A DNA stretch of 64,000 nucleotides from Coffea arabica (Eukaryota > Streptophyta > Magnoliopsida > Gentianales > Rubiaceae). Each line of letters begins with the position of its first letter. Position 1 is the stretch's first letter. The translations under genes were made by a program, and so were the position numbers. The notes beneath the pieces are model-generated. The model was given only the letters and a program-made list of their open reading frames with translations, searched no databases and was not told where the DNA came from. The stretch is from contig NC_092312.1 in assembly GCF_036785885.1 (NCBI RefSeq), positions 22,276,001 to 22,340,000 of the forward strand. Reading direction: 5' to 3'. Below, one piece after another: positions 25,701 to 38,400 of this stretch.

Positions 25701-26122
25701 GAGATAACGTTACTTGCCAAATTCATGCGCCACTTAATTATTCCGCCTTGATTCGAAAACAATCCCCTTGAATGCCACCATATTTAAAGCAAAAGAGGAT
25801 TTAACTAGATAAATAAGTAAAAAACATTATTATTATTGGCACAAGTTCATTCCTGAGATTGCCAAAACTAGAAAACGGCCCGGTACAAGTAGCATTACAA
25901 CTAACACAATTTTGGGACCAATACAAAAATAACTTACTATTCAGCAATATTACAGACTAATCTAAGGATTATATCAACTGAGTAACATTTAAATCCGTGG
26001 TAATTCTGTACAACTAGCACATTTGGTCGTTGGAGTACAAAAATATTATTGGTCTTCAAGATACGTTCTGCTTATAGGCACAAATCAAAACAGGTCACGG
26101 GGTGATATCAAGTTATCCACCA
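22739..26122. other. Intergenic, no supported gene
   Basis: AT-rich DNA downstream of the fibrillin gene. It contains a probable MITE at 24587-24794 with an internal (TA)n tract. A plus-strand frame at 23513-23815 has no recognisable domain. Confidence 0.5.
24587..24794. mobile_element. Probable MITE with (TA)n core
   Basis: The left end GTTCCGTTTGATGGGGCGGTG (imperfect) is inverted at the right end, GGCACCGCAATCCAAACAAC. About ten TA units (24609-24629) lie inside. It is non-coding. Confidence 0.4.
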
Positions 26123-27650
26123 TCATTCCTTCCAAGAATAGGGAGCCCGTTCAACAACCAAATAGTCCCCCCTAATATCTTTCACAACCCGAATCTCATT
26201 GTCAAGGTACAGGCTCTCAAACCTATAAAAAGAGAATGAAATGAAACTATTCCCAATAAAACGATGGAGTACAACATGTAAACTGCAAAGTTACAATACC
26301 AAAGACTCTTTTATTTAGATTGAACCGGGACAAAAAGTTATAGTACTACCAAATGAGCGATGGTCAAGTCTATAATCTAGCAAGTATACGATCAACGATA
26401 TTAAGAAATGAAAAATGAAGGGGGTAAACTTTAGCCTTTCAAAAATTTATTCAACTTCGACTGATTAATTTATTTATAGTTTCATTTCCTTTCAATTCAA
26501 CCAAAGAAAAAAAAAAAATCTTCTCCCACTTCAATAAGAAGAAAATGCAGCCATTTCAACAAAAGCCTGTTGGCCAAAAAAAAAAAAGAGGATATCTTAC
26601 CACCCTTGGCCAAAAGGCGGCAAAGGCAACTCCCAATTCTTCCCACGAAGGACTGCACTTGTAAACCTATAATGTCACATCAAATGAGACAACTTTGATA
26701 TTTCCCTACTGATGAAATACGCCCAAAGTTTTTAAACTTAAGACTCAGCATTCGCTGCATTGGAAGCTCTTAGTCTTTAAAAGTTAGTGCTTAGGAATAA
26801 GACGCGAGTAATAAATCACTTGCATATGTGGAATTCTCAAGTTGCTACAGAAATAAAAGACACTCTCAACCGAAACATCAATTTCACGAAACCAATCCCA
26901 AATGCCAATTCAGTGCAATATATACATGTCCAATTCATATCCTAAAATAGCCACCCCCATCCAAATAATTTACTACTACTAATGAGCTATTAAAGACTTT
27001 TTTTTTTTTTTGCCTTTTTTTGATGGAAATTTTGGGTAAAGGGCCGGATTGGAAATGAATTGCAATAGTCAGATTACTCCGATCCAAGACGAGTAACTTA
27101 AACACATATGTATGCATGTGAAGTACCTGAAATTCACCCGCTGTGAGGATGCGATTTCGATAGTAGACCGGACGAAGAAGACCCCATCAGGTGGGAAAGT
27201 GATGACATTATTGAGGGTTTTGTTCTGGACATCAATCGCTTGCAAAACATCACCGGCTTTAGTACCAAAAACTGATGCGTTTTTTATGATGTAGAGCTGC
27301 TCTTTCTCCGTGGTCCACAGCATCCGCCACGTGGCAGAGAGGGAGTCGTCGGTGGTGGTTGTGCCCCGGCCGATCTCGGCTACGGCATCAATGGCTTGGA
27401 TGATCTGGGAGAGCTTTTGTGGGTTGGATTGGGTCTTGAGGCCGCGTTCTTGGTCACTGATGAGGGTGAGGAGGTGGCTCTTAGCTGAGAGCGTCTGGGG
27501 CTGGTCTGTGAGGGAAGAGCGGGTGAGAGTAGTGGCGGAGAATCGGTGGTGGTGGCTGAAGGGTGGTGGGAATAGCGGGGATTTTGAAGTGAAGGGTGGG
27601 AGGTGGTTGTTGGTGGGTATGGCGGGAATGTAAAGGCCTCTGGCCGTCAT
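26123..27650 (-). CDS. PAP11: Plastid-lipid-associated protein (fibrillin), 229 aa
   Basis: Three exons (27650-27127, 26666-26601, 26222-26123) join at GT-AG sites in frame to 690 nt with a TGA stop. The first 50 or so residues are rich in Ser, Thr, Pro and His and poor in acids, as in a chloroplast transit peptide. The PAP/fibrillin domain follows: the helical AEIGRGTTTTDDSLSATWRM segment, WTTEKEQLYIIKN, GDVLQAIDVQNKTLNNVITF, then FTSAVLRGKNWELPLPPFGQ across exon 2. The end VVKDIRGDYLVVERAPYSWK is a conserved fibrillin terminus. Fibrillins bind lipids at plastoglobules and thylakoids. The short length and domain layout best fit the PAP11/FBN9 subgroup; the subgroup and symbol are my inference from memory. 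It is divergent from CCT1 and may share upstream DNA with it. Confidence 0.88.
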
Positions 27651-28847
27651 GTTCGTGCTGTGTGTGTGGGGTGAGTGGTTGTGAAGTCAGTAGAAAAGAA
27701 TCCAATTTGTGGCCGTGACTTTGAATATTTTCCATGTAATCAAAAAATGGTTTTTGTTGGTTTTCCATTTTTTCCTTTTTTTTTTCCGATAATTTTCTGT
27801 TGTTTTCTTCCCACTTTATTGATTGTGATATTTTCTTATAATCGCTGTTCATAATCAAATTTTGTAAAATCTAAAGCAAGCGAGAACTCTAACTTATTGC
27901 TTTTAATTATAAAATAAAATTAAAGTGGTGGAATCTTTTTCTTTTTTCTTGTCAAATAAAGTGGTAGAATCATCAATGAAGTCATAGTTAAGATCATTTT
28001 TTCTCTTTTAGTTGCAGCTTGAAGTACTTCATCTCACTTTGGGCATCCACGAGTGTGGTGATTATTACTTTTTTTTTTTTTTTCCTCAAAACGGGGATGG
28101 TGATTATTACTTGAGTGTGATAGGTTAATAAAAAGGGTTCAATTTGACTCGAATAAACTCAATGAAATCTATTAAATTCAAAATTTAACCTTTATAACTA
28201 TGCCCTTACATATACATACGCTAACGAAGAATGTACTAGCGCGACTGCAGATCAAAAGTTCAAACTTCTGTACTTGCAATAAAAATCTAAAAGATGTGTA
28301 ATTGTGCACTCCTATGATTTAGAAATGGAATCATCTCCATTTAATTTCCGTTGGGCCAATTAAGCCCTCCTCTAATATAACAGGTTAGAGTAGAAGTTGG
28401 AATTAAACATTAAAAAAATATTAAATTACATGTATACAATAGGCATTTCCTAAAATTTATTTATAAAAAGAGCTTGCTCAATGATGTGATCACTTGCGTA
28501 TGCTTAACTAATATTTTTTTTCCCTAATTAAGGTTGTATGCAAGTGTATAACTTAAGAATTTGAATTTCATTGTTTAGCAACAAATTTGGACGAGTTATT
28601 TGATATTGTACCATTTAGGATTGAAAACAAGGAGTACATGTTAAACAAAAAGTGAAAAGAAAAGGGAAAAAAAGTACCAAATGGAGACACTCTATGGACA
28701 CACCCAAGCATGACTTAAGAAAGCATCTTTGCATTTTCTTTTGCATTCATTTTCCCTATGATCAGACCATCGTCTTTTCATAACGCCTGTTCATTAAATT
28801 CCCAACTCCCTTAGTTTCCCTATAATCGTACCATCATTTTTGGATAG

Positions 28848-28971
28848 GAGTTTATTTGAGATAATTACTGCAATATTTTTTATGATGTGATGTATGTGAA
28901 ATAAAAAAGTGATTGAAATTTGTGAAGCAAATTATTTTATCTAAAATTATCTCAATCCAAACAATTGATTG
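28848..28971. mobile_element. Small MITE, GTTTGGAT family A
   Basis: It runs from TTTTGGATAG to AATCCAAACAA. The core GATGTGATGTATGTGAAATA followed by AAAAGTGATT matches the reverse complement of the core of the 11323-11458 copy. It is non-coding and lies in the CCT1/fibrillin upstream region. Confidence 0.6.
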
Positions 28972-29088
28972 TAGCAACAAAATTTTTTTTTTTTTTAAGA
29001 AGCAGGCAACAAATTTATTCCTAACAAGAATTATTCCTCAGATTCTCATTAAGTAGAAGGTAATACCAGTGCCAGAACGAGCAGGTCC

Positions 29089-29098
29089 AAGCCCATTA
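29089..29098 (-). promoter_or_regulatory. Site II-like (TGGGCT) motif
   Basis: AAGCCCATTA reads TAATGGGCTT on the minus strand and contains TGGGCT, the site II motif bound by TCP factors in plant growth-related promoters. It lies about 370 bp before the CCT1 start. A regulatory role is inferred. Confidence 0.4.
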
Positions 29099-29388
29099 AT
29101 TTAAACCCAAAATGTTATGTACGAAAGAAACAAGAACAAAGTACTAAACGACGCCGTAGCATTTCAAAGTACTTTCTACTCTCACCAACTGAGCCCGGGG
29201 AACTTGAAAAACCCTCCCGAGTCCGAAGTCCAAACTCCAAACAAACAAAAGAGAAAGCAGCAGAGTAGCGACTAGCAATAGGGCACCCACAACTAATAAA
29301 AGCCTTCCAGAGAATTCTCTTCGCTTGCTGAGTTGCTGTGCTGCTGTGAAGTGAACTCGGTTGGAACTCAGCTCCACTGAGCACCGAT

Positions 29389-29397
29389 CTAGGGTTT
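29389..29397 (+). promoter_or_regulatory. Telo-box upstream of CCT1
   Basis: CTAGGGTTT is the reverse complement of the telo-box AAACCCTAG, common just upstream of plant translation and housekeeping genes. It sits about 60 bp before the ATG, probably in the 5' UTR. Confidence 0.5.
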
Positions 29398-29457
29398 TCT
29401 GTTGTAGCTTCTTCGCATTGTTTTCTTCGATTTTATTTTCTTTGGTTGCAAATTTAA

Positions 29458-32400
29458 ATGGCGATTGCGGCGCAAACTCCCGATATCCTCGGCGAGCGCC
29501 AGTCCGGACAAGATGTCCGTACTCAAAATGGTAAAATTTGTTCCTTTATATCACTTATCGGCTGTCTCTCTCCTTTTGTTGGTTACAAATATGTGGACAT
29601 TTTGTTACCTATTGACGAGCTTGGCTTAATGTGGTGATTTTATGGGGGAATGGGCAGTGATGGCATGTCAAGCAGTGGCTAATATTGTCAAATCTTCGCT
29701 CGGTCCTGTTGGACTCGACAAGGTAATTTTTACCTCTTTATTTGTTTATCTATTAGCTTGGTTTTGTAATTTCTTCGCTAATTATTTTTGTATGCGAATT
29801 GGAAGTGGTACTTGAGGCATTGAATTGCAAATACACAGAAAAAACCTGGGTGAGCCGGAACACATATTTTGGAAGGAATTGAAAATTGGGGAATATAATG
29901 GAAGGGAAAAAGCATAAAGTCTGCTTGCTCAAAAGATCAACGAAGGAAGGAAAAGAAAGAAGTGAAAAAGGTCGAATTTTGCAATAGTGGAGATATTTGT
30001 TTTTAGTTCTACACTTTTTGTGCCCTACTGTCCTTACCACTAGTTGCTCGACACGTTCCGGTTTTTTATTTGTATGAGGTGCCACTGGTGATCTGAAAAC
30101 CATACAGAGTTATTTGTAGCTCAGAGCTGCATTGGACACCAAAAAAAAAAGCTATACTAGAATATATCCTTTGTTGATTTATTGGATGAAAGGAAGGAAA
30201 TGATTAGTGTCAAACTTGCCGAAAGGACTTGATAGGTTATACAAAAATCATGGTGAGATATATATAGCCCAGTGCTAAGCTAAGTAAGATATGAACAGAA
30301 AATTGTCAATGTATCCTTTACTGACATCTTGATGAATTGGATATGGCACTGATAACTGTGATATTATGGTCATTATGCCCAAAGTTAAGTCTTGAAGTTA
30401 TTTATATTTAACCTCATTTTTTGGGTGTGAACCTTGGTGTCAGATGTTGGTTGATGACATTGGTGATGTGACAATTACTAATGATGGTGCTACGATACTG
30501 AAGATGTTAGAAGTCGAGCATCCAGCTGCCAAGGTCTGAAGATCAATACCTTTCCTTTCTGTGTAAAGGTTCATTAGTTTGCCTTACCTGTGACTCTGCT
30601 GAAATTTCATCACTTTTATCTTTGCAGGTTCTTGTTGAGTTGGCTGAACTTCAAGACCGGGAAGTTGGAGATGGAACAACTTCTGTGGTAATTATAGCTG
30701 CAGAGCTACTTAAGGTAAAATGAAATTCACTTTTAATCCTGGCCAGATAATCAGTATTCTTAAAAGTTATTCAGTAAGAATTTAGTGATCAACTGTCAAT
30801 GTCTGCAGAGAGCAAATGATTTGGTGAGAAATAAGATTCACCCAACATCAATAATCAGTGGATACAGGGTATGTGTTAAGTTTCAGTAACTTCTTCATCA
30901 CCCCACCATTTTTGTTTTCAGAAATCTGTTTGTAATTCTACTTTGTTTTCTATTTATGCACCTTTTTTCTATTTGGATTGGTGGCAGCTAGCTATGAGGG
31001 AAGCATGCAAATATGTTGATGAGAAGTTGGCTGTGAAGGTATTGATTTGTTCGATGGTTTTGAAACATAGAACTGCAACTTCATTCCCGATTTTGATGCA
31101 CATAAATAGATGCTAGTGTGCCTGGACGGTATTGACTGGATGAACTTATAAAGGAAGGGAGCTTATTCTTCGTCTTACCTTTCAGTTATTGATCTACTAG
31201 AATCTGTAGGAAGTACCATCCCACACAATTTTTTTGAGCTATAAAAACTTGTGTTTCTTGTATGAAATGATTTCTCTTGTCAAAAGAATTGCTAGGCAAT
31301 TACTTCTATATGATTAAGAATTAGACTTGGCTCAGCAATGCATACTGATATTTTAAGACTGGACTAATGTAGTCTGTATCTTTCATCTCTCTAGGTTGAG
31401 AAACTCGGCAAAGATTCACTCATCAACTGTGCCAAGACAAGCATGTCATCCAAGCTGATTGGCAGTGATAGCGACTTCTTTGCGAATCTGGTATGTCAAT
31501 TAGTATTCAATCCTGGGCTTGCAAATTATATTAAACTAATGTTGTGTGCTTAATCTAATCTCCTTGGAGTTAGTTGAAGGATCATTCCTATATTGATCTT
31601 TTCATTAGAATGTTGGAGGTGAACCTTACAAAGGTTCTTCTTTTTTTCTCCCCACCTTTCTTTTGATGGTTATTATGCATGTGTTGCTCAGAATTTTGTC
31701 ATTTTTCATTGATCTAATGTGGATGCGAAGAGTTCAACTAGTTGAATTGTACCTTTGCAATCGTGTGAAACTTATTTTGTGAACTCCATTTGGATTTGCA
31801 TGCTTGTGGATAATCCTAAGGGTTAAAGGGTAGTTCTGTAAATAAACTCTAGGTTTTAGAAGATCAAGAATCTGGTCATTATGCAAAACTTTACAGGTTT
31901 ATATATTGGTTGACACTGAATATTTGCAAATTCCATATATTTTCTGTGTTGCTCTGCTCTTATGTGATTTGAGTTTGTACTAATTTGGATTTTTTTGGTT
32001 CATCAAGTTTTGTGCCTGTTAGAACATCTCTTTCTCATTGGAAAAGTACAAGTGGAGTTGTCGTCTTTTTGGGGTATAAAAATGGTTGATTTGATAACTG
32101 TGTTATGATTAGGTTGTTGAAGCAGTACAGGCAGTAAAGATGACGAATGCTCGGGGTGAAGTAAAATATCCGATCAAGGTCGGTTGCATGTATTGTTAAA
32201 TTTCTCTTGGCACAGTTTGTTGTATATAATCAGATCTTAAATCCATTAAGCTTGTGAATCTGCTCTCTGTTGGGGAAAATGGTTTTCCGTAAAATATATA
32301 AAGTGGACTCTGTCGAGGATAAGAATTTTGCTAAATCCATTCCATTCTTTTGACTTGACTAACTTTTACACTTCCTCTTTTCAGGGAATTAACATACTTA

Positions 32401-35400
32401 AAGCCCATGGGAAAAGTGCAAGGGATAGCTATCTGTTGAAAGGGTATGCTTTGAATACAGGACGTGCTGCCCAAGGGATGCCCATGAGAGTTGCCCCTGC
32501 CCGGATTGCTTGCCTTGATTTTAATCTTCAGAAAACAAAAATGCAAATGGGTGTTCAAGTTTTAGTCACTGATCCCCGGGAGCTTGAAAAAATTCGTCAA
32601 AGGTGATTCTTTATGATGAAGTATGTTACACTGTCATACTTTATTTTCAATTTGAATTATGGCTGCAAGAGCTTCAGTATCATATATATGCATCGTTTGG
32701 TAGGTGGTGAACAGAAAACCCATATTCTCCAAAAAAATATCTTCCTCATAATATCAAGCATATCAAGCAAATATCCTTTTAGTAATCATACTTCGTAGTG
32801 TATTTTAGCATTGACAGATTTTTCTCACAGAGAGGCTGACATGACAAAAGAACGCATTGAAAAGCTTCTCAAGGCTGGGGCCAACGTTGTTTTAACTGCA
32901 AAAGGGATTGATGACATGGCACTGAAGGTAAGTTCCTGCATTGTTGTGTTTCTTTCACAACTGTAATCAGCACTTGACAATTTCTGTAGCTGAATGAAAC
33001 TGTAGGCACATTTGGGAAGACCCTCAACCTGTTTGAGTAGAAAATTGTGTCTTGCTTTTATTTGTCCTGTGTAATGTTGCATTGCACTTTCTAAAATGAA
33101 TATATAACTAGATGTGCTTGAAGTGTGCAATTTTGTTTTGGTGCGACATCAAATAAATATCTTATCCTCAGTCCACTCATGCATGTACTCTTTTAGATGT
33201 CTAACATATTTATTCTCATACAATATGCATGGGAAAACTACCAACCTTTACTCCTTTTAGGACTATGTTCTGTTGATCAATCAAACTTCTAGTGGAACTG
33301 TGGAAGTACTATTGAATGACCTGGGGACTAGGGTTACTTTGTTTGGTTGCTTCATCTCCTAATGTCACACATAGTTCAAACAAATAGTAATTGTCTTGTC
33401 GTAACCCTTGTGACAACCATGCTCAGGATTATGCATGTATGGATGTCTCATTGCTCAATTATGGTATGATAATGAGCATGCTATGTTGTTTCAGTACTTT
33501 GTAGAAGCTGGTGCAATTGCTGTTAGACGTGTCCGTAAGGAGGATTTACGCCATGTTGCCAAGGCTACAGGAGCAACTGTGGTATGTTTCTTGGCCTCTT
33601 ATATAAACTTGAATTGTATACTTCTATTGGGTTTTCCTTGTTCTGTACTTCTCTGATCTGATGGAAGATTGGATTACACTTGTAAAGCTTATAAAGTTGA
33701 CATTTTTGGCATGTTAGTTAGAGAGTTATGCATGGTATCCTTGTCAGTTGCAGTCTCAAATGACTAGTTGATTACGTATAAGCAAGGAGACCTAAGCTTT
33801 ACTGGTAAAATCTTTCTTGCAGTGTACACAGGACCAGTAGATGTGTTTGTTTCTTGGGCTATGTTGGTACACAACTAAGTCAAATTTATGGGAGGGGATG
33901 TAGTTGTTAATTTGGGTGGAAATATTTTGCACCTTTTTCTTCAATGTATTAGTTTTTTTGAGGTACTTCCAGCCTATGTTACTCAGACTCTGCTACCAAG
34001 TCCTGACAACATGGCTATTCTAGTGCAAAAAGAAGAGTTTGCCATGGGTACTGCAGGGCAAAGTGAAGAGTCCAAGTAACATAGCTTCCAGCTGAAACCT
34101 TTGAAGATAGCTGAGTGGACTTTTCTTTTGCTCTAGCAAGTTGTAATCTGTGGTCCTAGCTGCTGCAATTGGAGAAACCAAGATCATTGGATTGTTGTAC
34201 TGAAAGCAATAAATTTCACGTCGTATGCTTTGTGTCTATAGAGAAGGTTCATTCAGGAAACTATTTTCCCTAGAAAGTAAGGATAAATGGATTATAAAAT
34301 TTTACTTAATGTCTTTGTTCTATGAGGGAATTATGGAAGAAATTAGGTTGCTAAGTATAGAGAAGAGAGTTGAATTCGTCCTATTAAGAGTGATTAGTTC
34401 CTTTTCCATTGCATTTTTTTAAAACTGTCCTGTCATTGCGAATGATTTTAGAGGTTGTAAAATTATTTGCATCATTTCCTAAATATGCTCTGTGCATTTC
34501 CTTATGATGAAACAGTGATTGGAGCAAAGGAAAAGTGTAGAGTATCAACTTGATGACCTTTATTTACAGTTGTGAAAAGTTTGACCATTTGGGGGGTCTA
34601 ATATCAGAATCAGAGAGATAACAAGTGTTGAAAATTGATTTTATTGATTATTTTTGCGTTGAGTTGATGGATTTGCCACACTGCAGGTCTCAACATTCGC
34701 TGATATGGAAGGTGAAGAAACATTTGATCCATCACTTCTTGGACATGCAGATGAAGTGGTGGAAGAGCATGTTGCTGATGATGACGTGATTATGATAAAA
34801 GGGACCAAAACAACTAGTGGGGTAAGTAGAATACTTCCCACATCTCCCCAAGGGGCACCTTAAAAGGAAAAAAGAGGTAGAAGAAAAGATAACGTTGAAT
34901 GCCAAACTTAACTCAAATGCTACAGATACCAATATCAATTGTCTTATGACATTATGCTTAATGTTTTTCAGGTTTCATTGATACTAAGAGGTGCAAATGA
35001 CTTTATGCTGGATGAGATGGACAGGGCTTTGCACGATGCATTATGCATTGTGAAAAGGACACTGGAATCCACTACAGTAAACACCTAATTTGTTGACTAG
35101 CTTGTTTTATAACTTAGTATCTGCACTTCTGTGTTCTGAATCTGGAAGACCTGCATGAAATATGGATCGCAGCCTAGTCAATTCTCATCAATTAATGGGA
35201 AATTAAATTTTTACTATTAGCCTAGACCACAGTTTTCATGATTTAAATATAAGAATTTGTTGCCAAATCAATTTCTGTGATCAGATTTGATGCTTAACAA
35301 CTTCTGATTGCTTTTGGAATTGGTGTTGGCTAGCTATTGCTATTTTTCAAATCAAGTATGCTACTATTCATCTGTTCCACACTATTATTATTTACTTTGA

Positions 35401-38400
35401 TGGATTTTTTTTTTGTACGTTCACAACAATATTGTCAAAACTCAATTCTGGCTGATTGAACTACTTATAAATGTTAATATTTCTGAGTTTTGAACTTGTC
35501 ATGATTCTGTTGTCTGAAGAATATTTGAATGTTACACATACAACATGTCAAGTCAGGCTATTGAATTTCATTTGAAGAGGGCCACCTTGTGTAGCTCTAT
35601 ATTCACCGCTATTCATATTTTATGTATAGCCAAATGTCATTCAATCGGCATGCATTTCCATTTGGATTCCTCACTTTTTGAAAAACAAGTTTTTCATATA
35701 CAATGTTACAGTATTACATAAACAAAAACAACTTCAAGAGCACCACATCTATACAATATATCAAAAAGAATTCCAAATATAAAAAAAAAAATACACCACC
35801 ACCAGCCACCAAAAACATACCACCACTCGCCCCTTCTCCTTCTCTCCTCCCTCCGTCCTCCTCGTCACTCTTCCCCTCCTCTTTCTCCTCTCTTTCTTCC
35901 TCCTCCCTTCTCCCCCCTCTTCCTCCCTGCATCTATAGTAAAAGTTTTTTACCTACATTGCTACAGTAAAATATTTCAAAAACACCCATAAACAGCTAAT
36001 CCAAACGGAAATGCCAAGCTATGTTATCTTATTCATGTGTTGTGACAGCTCATGTTGATTTGTAGTGAATTTTATGAAAACAGGTTGTTGCTGGAGGTGG
36101 TGCTGTTGAAGCTGCCTTATCTGTCTATTTGGAAAACCTGGCTACCACATTAGGATCTCGGGAGCAGCTAGCTATTGCAGAATTTGCTGAATCTTTATTG
36201 ATCATTCCCAAGGTTCAAACTATAATAAGAAGCGAAGTATCTAACTCTTTTTGTTATCATTCCTTTGGATTCCTAATCGCAACTGGGTAATATTTCTAAT
36301 GCAGGTGCTTGCTGTCAATGCTGCAAAAGATGCAACTGAATTAGTTGCAAGGCTACGTGCATACCATCATACTGCACAAACCAAGGCAGATAAGAAGAAT
36401 CTATCAAGGTATTCTTTTCTTAACCCTGAAAACTGCTGTCTGTTTCAAATTTACATGTCATTCTGTAGCTATCAGATTGTCATCTCTTTCCTTTATCAAC
36501 TGCACTTCTGGAAATGTTGTAGTTCTTGACAAATTAAGGTCTGACTTTGGATAACCTTTTATTGAGTTGATACCGGAAAATTTTTGAGTGGTAATGATAA
36601 TCCGGAGTTTGTTATTTGTACTGGACAGTTGTGTATAACCGATACAGTAGTGTGATTTTGTTGGAATTTTTGCTAAATTCTGAGACTGGAGATGCTTCTT
36701 TAACTGGCCAAATCTCTTTCTCATTTGACCAGGCTATCACAGGGTATAAAGTTGACAGTTTTACTTCTTTCTTTGCTTGGCAATGATGTGGTTTTGTGAA
36801 ATGAGTGGTCTTCATCATGCAAAATTCATTTCCTTCCTTTTTCACGAGAAAACGAGAATTTAGACAGGAATGTAAACGGCTCAAACACTGGTCTTGTGTA
36901 GAAATCTGATGGCATTTGCCATGCATTTTGAAACCACTTTGGTATTGTCTTCCAATTACTATGAAATATGGAGTCAACTGGTATCTGCATTCATGCAAAA
37001 TTCATTTTCATGTAAATGCTAAAGCACGGGTCTTCGGTACAAAACTGAAGGCATTTACTATGTATTTGAAATCACTTGGTCATGTTTTCCTGTCATTACT
37101 AGATATGGAGTCGTGACTTTCTCGTGGTTATGTAGCTTTCCTTTTGTCTGCCTTCTTGTTTGGTATAACTAACTCTATCTAGCTTTTCCAAAATGTTGTG
37201 TAGATACCTGGTACAAGATTAACAGAAATTTAAACTTTTAAAGACTCCATACTCCCTAGGATTTTGTACTTGAATTCTCAAAGATCCTAAGACTTCCCAA
37301 CCCATTTGATGTAAAATTTCTTGGAGTAATGATAATTTTGATGCATTATGCTCAGGTAATTAATTGAATGGATAACCTAGAGATTCTTGTTTGGCTGACA
37401 CGCTTGTGTCTTCCTCTGCTTTCTGTGTACGAGGAAAACTGAAGATACTGAGAGCTCACTGCAAATTTTTTTTTTGGGAGCAAAATAGTAATTTTTATTA
37501 ATTTTGAAAGTTTTATTAATCTGGTTGTAAAGCTTATACATGGAGCAGTCTGCCCAGTTACATCAATAGCTCACTAAACATATCTATATATTCCGTACTA
37601 TGAACAACGAAAACATAATCAGCAACATGATACACCTATCCAAACAATTATGAGTGAAACCCTATTCCACGATGATATCCCAATTAGCGTTAGTGAGTGG
37701 AATTTCCTTCCAAGAATACCAATAAGCCTGACAGCACCCACAATAGCAGCAAGGATTACTTTAGCAGTAGCAGAGAGATGCTTGTAAATGACTTCATATC
37801 TGGCCTTCCAAGCCTGATATACAGTCATAGCCAGAACCAATCTTCTGAATCAATCAACAAAGAAATTGGTTTGCCAGTGCTGGCAAATCCAGCTAAGCTC
37901 AATGCCGTAAAAACAGAGCACATAGCTTGGACTCTGCTCCATACCAACCCAAAAACAGCATATTCAAAAAGTAGGTGTTCCATAGATTCCTAGTAGCATT
38001 ACAAAGCACAAACTCGGCTGACTAACTAAAGCACCTCCACTGCCTTGATGTATCTGGGGTTGCTAAATGTTTGTGGCAAAACAACCAAAGAATGAAGGAG
38101 AACTGAGGAATGCCATCTTTAACCCACACAAATTTGCACCATTCAACCTTGGTGTCAAAGCTGATGTGAAATGTTCTGCAGGAACCAGCTATCCATTTAG
38201 TTTGATCAGCCTTATCTAGAGTGGGAACAAACAGATTTGGACAATTTCCCTCACTTCAGCAGTATACTTTCTTTCAGTGGACCATTTGCATTTTCCATTC
38301 AAGATGCACTTTGCGACATCAGTGTCCTTTCTTTTTTTTGGGGGGGGGGGGGGGGGGGTTCCTAACATCTGTTTCCGTTAAACAACTGTAATTTGAGTAT

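Larger units (their letters stand above)
27651..29457. other. Shared upstream region between fibrillin and CCT1
   Basis: About 1.8 kb between two divergent start codons. It contains A/T runs, a family-A MITE (28848-28971) and, close to CCT1, a site-II-like and a telo-box motif (listed separately). Nothing here looks like an additional gene. Confidence 0.6.

Noticed and set aside
27112-27633. Plus-strand open frames opposite the fibrillin first exon
   Set aside because: They mirror a GC-rich real exon on the other strand, which has correct splice joins and a conserved protein.
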